64,000 nucleotides of DNA from Halorubrum sp. 48-1-W (lineage in GTDB: Archaea; Halobacteriota; Halobacteria; Halobacteriales; Haloferacaceae), in the NCBI RefSeq assembly GCF_003287355.1, contig NZ_QMIM01000016.1, positions 1 through 64,000 on the forward strand, read 5' to 3'. A model generated the notes under the pieces. That model saw nothing but the letters and a program-made list of their open reading frames with translations, had not been told where the DNA came from and searched no databases. Shown here piece by piece: positions 1 to 7,195 of this stretch (positions within the stretch are counted from its first letter, which is position 1; the number at the start of each line of letters is the position of its first letter). Position numbers and translations under genes: made by a program.

Positions 1-205
1 CGCGGTGAACACTTAACCCCGTCGAAGCGAACCCGCCACGTCATGCGGTTTCATGGGATGGATGATCGAGGAAATAACGGCGAGAAGGGGTGCGGGCGGA
101 CCTGCTGAACGCGTGAACGTGCGAACGTGCTGAACGTGCGGCACCGACCTCGACGGCTCACGAACACGGCTCGTTGAGCAGGCCACGCATTGGATGGCGG
201 CATGT

Positions 206-310
206 GCCCCCCGCACCGGGGCGGTATGCCCCGCACCGGTCCGGTATGCCCCGCACCGGATCGGCGTGCCCGGCATCGGGTCGCGGATCGGCGTGCCCGG
301 CATCGGGTCG
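206..310. repeat. GC-rich imperfect tandem repeat upstream of tbp
   Basis: Degenerate copies of a roughly 20-bp unit (core ccccgcaccgg followed by ggtatg or ggcgtg) run into two copies of a 27-bp unit containing gatcggcgtgcccggcatcg. No coding frame here looks protein-like. The rest of the first 200 bases holds nothing I recognise. Confidence 0.8.
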
Positions 311-353
311 TTTATACCACGGGCGTTTATAAGGGAGGGGGCCACATATAAAA
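311..353 (+). promoter_or_regulatory. Clustered TATA-like elements of the tbp promoter
   Basis: Three TATA-like elements lie upstream of tbp: gtttatacc near 310-318, gtttataag near 325-333 and catataaaag near 344-353. The middle one is about 30 bases before the ATG, the spacing of a haloarchaeal leaderless promoter. The last is too close to serve the same start and might bind TBP itself, which would fit autoregulation (inference). Confidence 0.5.
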
Positions 354-360
354 GCGAACG

Positions 361-921
361 ATGACGAACCCTGCAGACTCGATCGAGATCCAGAACGTAG
401 TTGCATCGACGGGGATCGGCCAGGAACTCGACCTGGAGGCCCTCGCGGAGGACCTCCCGGGAGCGGACTTCAATCCCGACAACTTCCCGGGGCTCGTCTA
501 CCGGACCCAGGAACCGAAGGCAGCGGCACTCATCTTCCGGTCGGGCAAGATCGTCTGTACGGGCGCGAAGAGCATCGACGACGTTCACGAGGCGCTCGGT
601 ATCATCTTCGAGAAGCTTCGCGGGCTCCAGATCCCCGTCGAGGAAGATCCCGAGATCACGGTCCAAAACATCGTCTCGAGCGCGGACCTCGGCCACAACC
701 TCAACCTCAACGCCCTCGCGATCGGGCTCGGGTTGGAGGACGTCGAGTACGAGCCCGAGCAGTTCCCCGGACTCGTCTACCGGATGGACGAACCGGAAGT
801 AGTGATCCTGCTGTTCGGTAGCGGGAAGATCGTCATCACCGGCGGGAAACGCACGGACGACGCGGAGGGGGCGGTCGAAGAGATCGTCGAACGCATCGAG
901 GGGCTCGGCCTGTTGGGTTGA
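361..921 (+). CDS. tbp: TATA-box binding protein (TBP)
   Basis: General archaeal transcription factor that binds the TATA box and recruits TFB and RNA polymerase. The 186 residues form the two direct repeats of the TBP saddle, about 8-95 and 99-183. Each repeat carries FPGLVYR followed by a SGKI(V)xTG strand (FRSGKIVCTGAKS and FGSGKIVITGGKR). The acidic composition and the length are normal for haloarchaeal TBPs, and MTNPADSIEIQNVV is the usual N-terminus. It converges with the orc gene. Haloarchaea usually have several TBP paralogues, and which one this is cannot be told here. Confidence 0.97.
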   Translation: MTNPADSIEIQNVVASTGIGQELDLEALAEDLPGADFNPDNFPGLVYRTQEPKAAALIFRSGKIVCTGAKSIDDVHEALGIIFEKLRGLQIPVEEDPEITVQNIVSSADLGHNLNLNALAIGLGLEDVEYEPEQFPGLVYRMDEPEVVILLFGSGKIVITGGKRTDDAEGAVEEIVERIEGLGLLG

Positions 922-985
922 AGCGGTTCACGGGACGCTCGCCGCCGCTCCGCGACGGCGTGCCATCGGGTCGGGAAGACGTCGG

Positions 986-2191
986 TCAGCTGTTCGCGGA
1001 GTCCTCGACGAGTACTTCCTTGACCACGCCGGGGTCCTCGAGGAGCTGGTGTTTGGTGTAGCTTCCTTCCGCGCTCCCGCCGCTGTGTTTCGACTGTTCG
1101 ATGATGTCGAGAAAGGCGTGTTCTTTGAGTAGGTCACGGACGCGGCGCAACGAGAGGCTATCCGACCCCTCCTGTCGACAGATGTTCTCGTATATCTCGT
1201 ATACGCGACTGGTTCGAAACCCGTCCTTCCCCTCGTGTGAAAGCGAGAGCAACGCGAGAGCTTGGAGGACGTATCTCGAGTGTGGCGTCGACCCGCGGAT
1301 AAGCTCCCGAAAGCGATCCGTCTCCGCGCGCTCGCGCGCTTGCGTGACGAACTCCTCTCTGACCGTCGGTTCGCCGTTGGCTTGGGCGATCTCACCGGCA
1401 TATCGGAGGATGTCGATCGCTTTTCGGGCGTCACCGTGTTCACGGGCGGCGAGCGCGGCAGCTCGTGGGATCGTCGACGCTTCGAGGACGTCGTCGTGGA
1501 ACGCATCCGACCTGGCCTGCATGATCGCTCGGAGCTGGTTCGCGTCGTAGGGCGGGAAGACGAACTCACGTTCACAGAGGCTGGATTTGACCCGTTCGTC
1601 CATCCGGTCTTTGTATTGGATCTTGTTGCTGATCCCGACGACACCGAGTTTACAGTCGGTGATCTTCCCGGCCTCCCCGGCACGTGACAGTTGCATGAGG
1701 ATCGCGTCGTCGTCGAGCTTGTCGATCTCGTCGAGGATTATCAACACCACGTCGTAGCACTGGTCGAGGATCCGCCAGAGCCGTTTGTAGTACGTCGACG
1801 TCGAGAGTCCCTTGTCGGGGACGTTGATCCCGGTCGTCTCGGGGTCGTTCACGCCCTCGGCGATGGTCTGAACGGCTTGGGTCTCGGTCGTGTCCTGTGC
1901 GCAGTCGACGTAGGCGAACGTCGCGTTGACGCCCTCCTCGCCGGCGGTCGATACGAGCCGCTTCGAGACGTACTTCGCACAGAGCGACTTTCCGGTTCCG
2001 GTCTTCCCGTAGAGGAGAACGTTACTCGGACTCTGTCCGAATATTGCGGGGTTGACCGCTGTCGCCAGATCGGCGATCTCGTCGTCGCGGCCGACGATTC
2101 GACCTTCACCCGGGAGATGGCTTATTTCGAGGAGTTCCTTATTGGCGAAGATCGGGTCCTCCCTCGTGAAGAGATCGTCCGCGGCGTCCAT
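986..2191 (-). CDS. orc: Orc1/Cdc6 family replication initiator
   Basis: AAA+ ATPase that binds origin recognition boxes (ORBs) and starts DNA replication. With the ATG at 2191 it is 401 residues: Walker A GKTGTGKS at about 62-69, Walker B LIILDEID at about 149-156, and a C-terminal winged-helix domain. The N-terminus (EDPIFANKELLEI, then IVGRDDEI) is the standard Orc1 linker and box. An in-frame start 18 codons upstream (2245) is less likely because it would make the ORB-like element coding. The gene is transcribed toward tbp, downstream of the wHTH regulator. The ORB-like element just upstream of the start suggests autoregulation. Confidence 0.96.
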   Translation of the reverse strand: MDAADDLFTREDPIFANKELLEISHLPGEGRIVGRDDEIADLATAVNPAIFGQSPSNVLLYGKTGTGKSLCAKYVSKRLVSTAGEEGVNATFAYVDCAQDTTETQAVQTIAEGVNDPETTGINVPDKGLSTSTYYKRLWRILDQCYDVVLIILDEIDKLDDDAILMQLSRAGEAGKITDCKLGVVGISNKIQYKDRMDERVKSSLCEREFVFPPYDANQLRAIMQARSDAFHDDVLEASTIPRAAALAAREHGDARKAIDILRYAGEIAQANGEPTVREEFVTQARERAETDRFRELIRGSTPHSRYVLQALALLSLSHEGKDGFRTSRVYEIYENICRQEGSDSLSLRRVRDLLKEHAFLDIIEQSKHSGGSAEGSYTKHQLLEDPGVVKEVLVEDSANS

Positions 2192-2197
2192 AGGGGA

Positions 2198-2220
2198 GAC
2201 ACCGGGTTTCCGGTGAAATA
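2198..2220 (-). promoter_or_regulatory. ORB-like element upstream of orc
   Basis: acaccgggtttccggtgaa matches the core of the two ORB-like elements at 9.76 and 10.26 kb apart from one base or so. It lies about 7-29 bases upstream of the orc ATG, so the initiator could bind its own promoter or 5' region. A 13-bp palindrome (cactcccggagtg, 2243-2255) lies just upstream. The remainder of 2192-2368 shows nothing else. Confidence 0.6.
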
Positions 2221-2368
2221 CGTTCTGTTTTCTCCGCTGTATCACTCCCGGAGTGGGAGACGGAGGAACGGGTAGTACAGACGGGGGAACGAACGGGAAG
2301 CCGTGTGCTGGCGTTTCGGTGGGCGTCCGCGGCGAATCCGTCCGCGAGCGAGGCGCCGGCGCGGTGCG

Positions 2369-2902
2369 CTAGTGTGCGGCTTCGCCGGCGGGAGCGTGCA
2401 TGTCGTCGATCCGGAGAATGAGGACGTTCGCGGTGTCGTCCTTACCGTCGACGGTCCCCTCGATGAGCAACTTCGAGAGCGGCGTGGGCCCGACCGTCAC
2501 CGAGTCGCCCTCGTGGAAGCTACGTACCGAGCCCTGAACGTGGATCTCCGCCCGGCAGAGTTCGGGGTGGTGGACGCTCGAGAGGTCGATCCCGTCGACG
2601 TTCACGCCCTCGACCGTCTCACCTTCGTGTTTGATCGGGACGTACGCGGGCTCGTCCATCCGCTGGATGTCGAGCGCCTCGTAGGCGGTCGACGTCGGTT
2701 TGTAGCCGCCTTTCGGGCCTGGGACACCCTCGACGAGTTGGAGCGCCTTCAGGCTCTGCATCTGGTTCCGGATGGTTCCCGGGTTGCGGTCGACTTCCTC
2801 GGCGATCGCCTCCCCCTTGACGGCGTCCTCCTCCTCCCCGTAGAGGTTGATGAGCGCCGAGAGGATGCTCTTCTGGCTCGACGTGAGTTCGATCGATGAC
2901 AT
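2369..2902 (-). CDS. Winged-helix transcriptional regulator (Rrf2-like, haloarchaeal)
   Basis: A 177-residue protein. The N-terminal winged helix (about 5-75) begins IELTSSQKSIL and contains GEAIAEEVDRNPGTIRNQ and a wing GPKGGYKPT. It is followed by a linker and a beta-rich C-terminal segment ending LRIDDMHAP. Similar haloarchaeal proteins are usually annotated as Rrf2-type regulators, but the Fe-S cysteine cluster of IscR/NsrR is absent; I see a single cysteine, in PELCRAE. The start MSSIELT (2902) is preferred; MAMSS at 2908 is equally possible. It lies upstream of orc on the same strand, 177 bases away, so separate transcription is likely. Target unknown. Confidence 0.75.
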   Translation of the reverse strand: MSSIELTSSQKSILSALINLYGEEEDAVKGEAIAEEVDRNPGTIRNQMQSLKALQLVEGVPGPKGGYKPTSTAYEALDIQRMDEPAYVPIKHEGETVEGVNVDGIDLSSVHHPELCRAEIHVQGSVRSFHEGDSVTVGPTPLSKLLIEGTVDGKDDTANVLILRIDDMHAPAGEAAH

Positions 2903-2998
2903 GGCCATGAGTAGATGGCGACCCCGCATAAAGGCGATGGAAGTCACTTATAAAAGAACCTGGGCGAGGCAGCCCGGTTGGTTCACCGCTACCGGCGT

Positions 2999-3295
2999 TC
3001 ACGCGTAGAGCTGCCGGTATCGAACGTACGCTACGGGGCTCGCGAACACGACGACGAGCCCGATCACGACGAGGACGAAGCCGATATCACCGAGGAGAAC
3101 GAACAGCCCGAAGCCGACGAACGCGATCACCGATCCCGTGAACGCGACGGTGATCATCGCCCCCGCCGGACCGATCTCCTCCGGATCGACGGGTCCCGGC
3201 TCGCGATCGCTTCCGTCCGTATCACCTCCGGCCGGATCACCTCCGGCCGGATCACCTCCGTCCGTATCACCTCCGTCCGCGTCGTCACCGTCCAT
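2999..3295 (-). CDS. Small acidic two-helix membrane protein, hypothetical
   Basis: A 98-residue protein. The N-terminal 35 residues are an Asp/Gly repeat (GGDTDGGDPAGGD...), then come two hydrophobic helices (about 46-66 and 69-90) and a short basic tail ending RYRQLYA. The start ATG at 3295 is the only ATG that does not overlap arginase. The frame stays open upstream, and the region 3296-3370 reads protein-like (AEIDRIRHGFLAG), but no usable start codon was seen there. The Asp/Gly stretch is encoded by short tandem repeats. Function unknown. Confidence 0.65.
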   Translation of the reverse strand: MDGDDADGGDTDGGDPAGGDPAGGDTDGSDREPGPVDPEEIGPAGAMITVAFTGSVIAFVGFGLFVLLGDIGFVLVVIGLVVVFASPVAYVRYRQLYA

Positions 3296-3466
3296 GCGTA
3301 CCCGTTCGTCACCTGCCAGGAAACCGTGACGGATCCGGTCTATCTCCGCACCGATGGCCTCGAGTAGCGTGTTCCCCGGCGTCGATCCAGCGCGAATCCA
3401 GTTCTCCCTGGGGCCGACTAACCACGGATCCTCCCCTTTCAAGCGACAGGGGGGTCCCTTACCGGT

Positions 3467-4372
3467 ATGACGAGAGTCAAGATCATCGGCGCACCGACCG
3501 ACTACGGAGCCAACCGACGCGGGGTCGACATGGGGCCGTCGGCGATCCGCTACGGCGGGCTCGGGGACGAGCTGGCCGGCGCAGGCGTCGACGTCGTCGA
3601 CGCGGGAGACCTCGCGGTCCCCCGCGCCGAGGAACGGGACCCGGACACCGACGCCCCGTCGGAGGGGGAGGCAAAGTTCCTCCACGAGGTCGCGGACGTC
3701 TGCCGGCGGCTTGCGGACGTGGTGGAGGGGACACTCGCCGAGGGGGCGGTCCCGCTGGCGCTCGGCGGCGACCACTCGATCGCGATCGGGTCGCTCGTGG
3801 GGGCCGCCCGCGACGCCGACATCGGCGCGGTATGGTTCGACGCCCACGCCGACCTCAACACCCCGTCGACAACGCCCTCGGGCAACGTCCACGGGATGCC
3901 GCTCGCGGCCGCGCTCGGGATCGGCGATTTCGCGGACACCGAGTGGGCGAACGCTTCGGGACTCGAACCGGAGAACGTCGCGCTCGTCGGACTCCGGTCG
4001 GTCGACGCAGAAGAGGTCGAACTCCTTCGTGAGCACGGGTTCACCGCCTACACGATGTCCGATATCGACGAACGGGGGATCACGGACGTGACGGAGGACG
4101 CGTTGAACGCGGCCTCGGCGGGCGTCGACGGCGTTCACGTCAGCCTCGACCTGGACTGGCTCGACCCCAAGGAGGCGCCAGGCGTGGGGACGCCCGTCCG
4201 CGGCGGAGTTACCTATCGGGAGGCCCACAGCGCGATGGAGATCGTCGACGAGTTCGACTGCCTCCGCTCGATGGAGGCCGTCGAGGTCAACCCGACGCTC
4301 GACCAGCACAACGAGACGGCGGAGCTCGCGACGGAGCTTGCCGCGAGCGCGTTCGGAAAGCGCGTTATCTAA
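3467..4372 (+). CDS. rocF: Arginase (ureohydrolase family)
   Basis: Hydrolyses L-arginine to ornithine and urea with a binuclear Mn centre. The 301 residues carry all family metal motifs: GGDHS, WFDAHADLN, and SLDLDWLDP. The substrate loop NTPSTTPSGNVHGMP is of the arginase type rather than the agmatinase type. Length matches bacterial and archaeal arginases. It stands alone with no arginine-catabolism partner nearby, diverging from the small membrane protein. Agmatinase or formimidoylglutamase activity cannot be fully excluded from sequence. Confidence 0.9.
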   Translation: MTRVKIIGAPTDYGANRRGVDMGPSAIRYGGLGDELAGAGVDVVDAGDLAVPRAEERDPDTDAPSEGEAKFLHEVADVCRRLADVVEGTLAEGAVPLALGGDHSIAIGSLVGAARDADIGAVWFDAHADLNTPSTTPSGNVHGMPLAAALGIGDFADTEWANASGLEPENVALVGLRSVDAEEVELLREHGFTAYTMSDIDERGITDVTEDALNAASAGVDGVHVSLDLDWLDPKEAPGVGTPVRGGVTYREAHSAMEIVDEFDCLRSMEAVEVNPTLDQHNETAELATELAASAFGKRVI

Positions 4373-4438
4373 CGGGCGATTCCGACGGCGGAACCGGTCA
4401 GATCTATCGCATCGGTCACTCAGTCGAGCGATCAGTAC

Positions 4439-4472
4439 GTCCGAGCGATCTGTCCGTCCGAGCGATCTGTCC
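4439..4472. repeat. 17-bp tandem duplication between convergent genes
   Basis: Two perfect copies of gtccgagcgatctgtcc, preceded by a degenerate copy, between the arginase stop and the DUF7117 stop (4478). The unit is not a multiple of three and lies wholly in noncoding DNA. Confidence 0.85.
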
Positions 4473-4477
4473 GGGAG

Positions 4478-5401
4478 CTACGGTTCGGACTCGTCGATCC
4501 GGTCCCGTGCCCGCTCGAGGGAGGCAGTGGTTCCGGATCGAACGTAGTCGCCGAGGGCGTTCGCCGCCGCGACGAGCGCGTCGGCGGTTGCGGGTTCGAC
4601 GTCTCCCTGGAGCGCCTCCACTCGCCGGATTCTATCACGGAGTCGCTCGAGCGCCTCGCGTGCGGGCGCGACACGATCGACGTCGACATCGTCAACAGCA
4701 TCGACGTCGACATCGTCAACAGCATCGACGTCGACATCGTCAACAGCAACGTCGACGTCGGCATCCTCAACGTTGGCGTCCCGTTCACCGTTCCGTTCGG
4801 CGTCGACCCCCACGCCAACGTCTCGGACCGAGACCGCTCCTTCTCCCTTGCCTCCCGCCGGTTCCCGGAGGTCCGCCAGTTCCTCGAGGAAGGTCGACAG
4901 GTCCGCACGATACTCGTCGACCGAGCGGACTGCAGCCATGCCGCGGGCCTCCCGCATGGCTTCGGGGACGACGGTCGTGTCGGGACGGTCGCCGTCGTCC
5001 GCGCCGGCGAGGAGCGCGAGGAGATATTCCCGGTCGGCGTCGGTCGGGTTCCGAAGCCGGTCGTAGACGTCTACCGCCTCGATCAGCTCCCGCGCCGCGA
5101 GGTACGTCGAGTCGAGGTCGCGAAGCTCCCCGCTGTGGATGAACCCTCGCTTGTGGACGTACTCCCGGAGGTCACGTTTCAGGTCGTCGATGCCTTCGGT
5201 GGGGAGCGTTCCGCGCGCCTCGCCGAACCGGTCGCGGTGGGGGCTCAACTCGAGCGTGACGGGGGAGTCGGTGTGGGTCGCACGCGCGGTCGTCCCGACA
5301 CTACGGAGGCTCCCACAGTCGGGGCATTCGACGGTGCCGGTCTCGAAGTACGACCAGCGGTTCCCGCAGTCGTGACACTTCCGCTCGCCGCGGATCTTCA
5401 T
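4478..5401 (-). CDS. Zinc-ribbon protein of the haloarchaeal DUF7117 type
   Basis: A 307-residue protein with an N-terminal TFIIB/rubredoxin-like zinc ribbon (CHDCGNRW, then CPDCGS, residues about 9-32). An alpha-helical domain follows (about 65-185), then a variable acidic linker (about 205-240) and a C-terminal helical region. The linker is encoded by about three copies of a 24-bp repeat (4673-4750), giving DVDAVDDV units. I recognise the overall layout as a haloarchaea-specific family without known function. The ribbon could bind nucleic acid or protein. It diverges from the DUF7544-like gene. Confidence 0.8.
   Translation of the reverse strand: MKIRGERKCHDCGNRWSYFETGTVECPDCGSLRSVGTTARATHTDSPVTLELSPHRDRFGEARGTLPTEGIDDLKRDLREYVHKRGFIHSGELRDLDSTYLAARELIEAVDVYDRLRNPTDADREYLLALLAGADDGDRPDTTVVPEAMREARGMAAVRSVDEYRADLSTFLEELADLREPAGGKGEGAVSVRDVGVGVDAERNGERDANVEDADVDVAVDDVDVDAVDDVDVDAVDDVDVDRVAPAREALERLRDRIRRVEALQGDVEPATADALVAAANALGDYVRSGTTASLERARDRIDESEP
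4673..4750. repeat. 24-bp in-frame tandem repeat inside the zinc-ribbon gene
   Basis: About three copies of a 24-bp unit containing gacatcgtcaacagcatcg encode an Asp/Val/Ala repeat in the acidic linker. The period keeps the reading frame. Confidence 0.8.
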
Positions 5402-5468
5402 TGTCGAGGCTTCGTGGACTCACAGCTAAAACGCTACGGGTCGATCGTCGACCGTCGTCGTCGAGCAC

Positions 5469-5540
5469 GTGCTGGTCGTTGAGTGTGTGCTGGTCGTTGA
5501 GTGTATGCTGGTCGTTGAGCGCATGCTGGTCGTCGAGCGG
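5469..5540. repeat. Four 18-bp tandem copies in a divergent promoter region
   Basis: Four near-perfect copies of gtgctggtcgttgagtgt lie between the divergent zinc-ribbon and DUF7544-like genes. They are upstream of the TATA element of the latter, so they could be spacer DNA or regulator sites. No dyad symmetry is obvious within a unit. Confidence 0.85.
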
Positions 5541-5565
5541 CGATCGCAGACCGGACCGAGTGAAA

Positions 5566-5580
5566 ATCATATATATGGGA
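5566..5580 (+). promoter_or_regulatory. TATA element for the DUF7544-like gene
   Basis: aatcatatatatggg is centred about 28 bases upstream of the ATG at 5601, the spacing expected for a leaderless haloarchaeal transcript. It supports that start over longer frames. Confidence 0.65.
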
Positions 5581-5600
5581 TGCCCACGAAACGCCCGATC

Positions 5601-6947
5601 ATGAGTTGGAGTGCCGTTGACGCCGTGGACGACGCGGTCGAGGCCACCCGTAGCTTCCTGTTCCCGTTCAGTCTCGTCCGCTGGGCGAAACTTGCCCTCC
5701 TCGTCCTCCTGATGGGAGGTGGCGTACGCACGAACGTCTCGGTCCCGTTCTTCCCGAATCCCGAGTTCACGGCGGGTCCGGGAGGGACGGTAGAGCCGGG
5801 ATCCACGGGTAGCGCCCCGCTCTTCGGGCCGAACGGGCTCCGAGGGGACGTCGGGTTGGAGACGGTCGACGTGAACCTCGTCATCGCGATAGCGGCGGTC
5901 GTCGTCGCCGTCGCCGTCGCGTTCTCGATCGCGTCGCTCTCGCTTCGGCTGGTCTTTTACGATGCGCTTCACAAGAACGAGGTCGAACTCTGGCGACCGT
6001 TCGTCGGTCGGCTGCGGCAAGCGTTCGGGCTGTTCGTCTTCTCGACGCTACTCAGCCTGCTGATGGCGATCCCGATCGTCGTCGCCGTGCTGGCGGAGGC
6101 GGATCTCGGGTGGGAGCCCGCGGACGCGCTCGGTTCCGTCGTGGCGAGTGTTCCGACCTGGGGGATCGGGCTGTTGATGTCGGTCGCGGTCCTACTCGCG
6201 GTCGTGGTGCTCTTCGTGCTCCGGTTCACCTACGAGTTCGTCGTTCCGGTGATGGTCCTCCGTAACGAGGGCGTCCTCGCAGGATGGAGTCGGTTCTGGC
6301 AGACGCTTCGTGCGTCGTGGGTCGAGTTCCTCCTGTATCTGGTCGTCCACTTCTTTTTGGGGGTCGGTATCTCGGTCGCCGAGAGCTTCGTCTTCCTCTT
6401 CGTCGGTGGCCTCGTCGCGGTGTTCGCGGGCGTCGCCGTGTTGATCGCCGCTGGGGTGCTGGGCGGGTTGCCAGCCATGACCGGAACGACGGTCGGACTC
6501 GCGGTGCTTGCGGTCGTCGTCGCCGTCGCGTTGCTCGCGCTCTTGATCCTGCTACTTCCGGTTCGGCTCCTCACGCGGACGTATCTGATCGCCTACGAGG
6601 TCTCGACGCTCGGCGGCGTCGATCCGGAGCTCGCACTGCTGGCTCCGGCGATCGATCCGAACGTGTCGGATGGATCAAGCGATGGTGGCGGGTCGAGTGG
6701 TTCGGATCGGGATGACGGGCCGGGTGGTTCTGGTGGCTCTGGTGGCTCTGGTGGTTCTGGTGGTTCTGGTGGCTCTGGTGGTTCTGGTGGTTCTGGTGGT
6801 TCTAGTGGATCGGGAGGGGTCGGTGGTGTAGAGAATACGGCAGATCCGGATCGACGGGATACCACGAGTGAGGACCCTGCTCCGGAGGATCGACCCGTGG
6901 AACGTTCTCGAGATCGATCCGGTGATCTCTTCGGAAACGATCGGTGA
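5601..6947 (+). CDS. Polytopic membrane protein, DUF7544-like
   Basis: A 448-residue membrane protein starting MSWSAVDAVDDAVEATR, then FPFSLVRWAKLALLVLL. I count about six hydrophobic helices up to residue 350. The C-terminal tail of about 100 residues is a Gly-Gly-Ser repeat (6722-6808) followed by an acidic stretch, probably cytoplasmic and disordered. The N-terminal layout matches a haloarchaeal family of unknown function (DUF7544), close to glycerophosphoryl-diester-phosphodiesterase-type membrane domains. The leaderless TATA supports this start. The stop codon lies inside an 18-bp duplication. Confidence 0.8.
   Translation: MSWSAVDAVDDAVEATRSFLFPFSLVRWAKLALLVLLMGGGVRTNVSVPFFPNPEFTAGPGGTVEPGSTGSAPLFGPNGLRGDVGLETVDVNLVIAIAAVVVAVAVAFSIASLSLRLVFYDALHKNEVELWRPFVGRLRQAFGLFVFSTLLSLLMAIPIVVAVLAEADLGWEPADALGSVVASVPTWGIGLLMSVAVLLAVVVLFVLRFTYEFVVPVMVLRNEGVLAGWSRFWQTLRASWVEFLLYLVVHFFLGVGISVAESFVFLFVGGLVAVFAGVAVLIAAGVLGGLPAMTGTTVGLAVLAVVVAVALLALLILLLPVRLLTRTYLIAYEVSTLGGVDPELALLAPAIDPNVSDGSSDGGGSSGSDRDDGPGGSGGSGGSGGSGGSGGSGGSGGSGGSSGSGGVGGVENTADPDRRDTTSEDPAPEDRPVERSRDRSGDLFGNDR
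6722..6808. repeat. Gly-Gly-Ser coding repeat
   Basis: Tandem 9-bp units (ggtggctct or ggtggttct) encode a GGS repeat at the C-terminus of the membrane protein. This kind of sequence is expected to vary in copy number between strains. Confidence 0.9.
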
Positions 6948-6973
6948 ACGAAGACCGATCGGTGAACGAAGAG
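6938..6973. repeat. 18-bp duplication spanning a stop codon
   Basis: cgatcggtgaacgaagac is repeated once with one change. The first copy contains the stop codon (6945-6947) of the upstream membrane-protein gene, so the stop-region sequence is duplicated. Confidence 0.85.
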
Positions 6974-7009
6974 ACAGTGGGTCGATGAACACACAGAATA
7001 GGAGCAAAT

Positions 7010-7096
7010 GGAAGGAGAACACGGGGAAGGAGAACACGGGGAAGGAGAACACGAGGAAGGAGAACACGGGGAAGGAGAACACGGGGAAGGAGAACA
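7010..7096. repeat. 15-bp purine-rich tandem repeat, about six copies
   Basis: Six copies of ggaaggagaacacgg (one carries a base change) lie between the DUF7544-like gene and maeB. The strand is strongly purine-biased. It sits upstream of the maeB TATA element at about 7160. Confidence 0.9.
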
Positions 7097-7159
7097 AATC
7101 GACGTCCTGTGGTGTCAACGGGGTTAGACACGTGTCGAAAGGAAATCTCGACGAGTACG

Positions 7160-7172
7160 GATAGCTTTTTAC
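7160..7172 (+). promoter_or_regulatory. TATA element for maeB
   Basis: atagctttttact lies about 30 bases before the ATG at 7196, consistent with a leaderless transcript. Confidence 0.55.
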
Positions 7173-7195
7173 TCCGTTCCCGAAAGGGGGTATTC

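Noticed and set aside
3296-4309. Extension of the small membrane protein to more than 400 residues
   Set aside because: The extension lies antisense to arginase and is Val/Asp/Arg-rich without structure. The ATG at 3295 gives a sensible small membrane protein.
5469-5540. Tandem repeats as a CRISPR array
   Set aside because: The copies are directly adjacent without spacers, and no cas genes are present.
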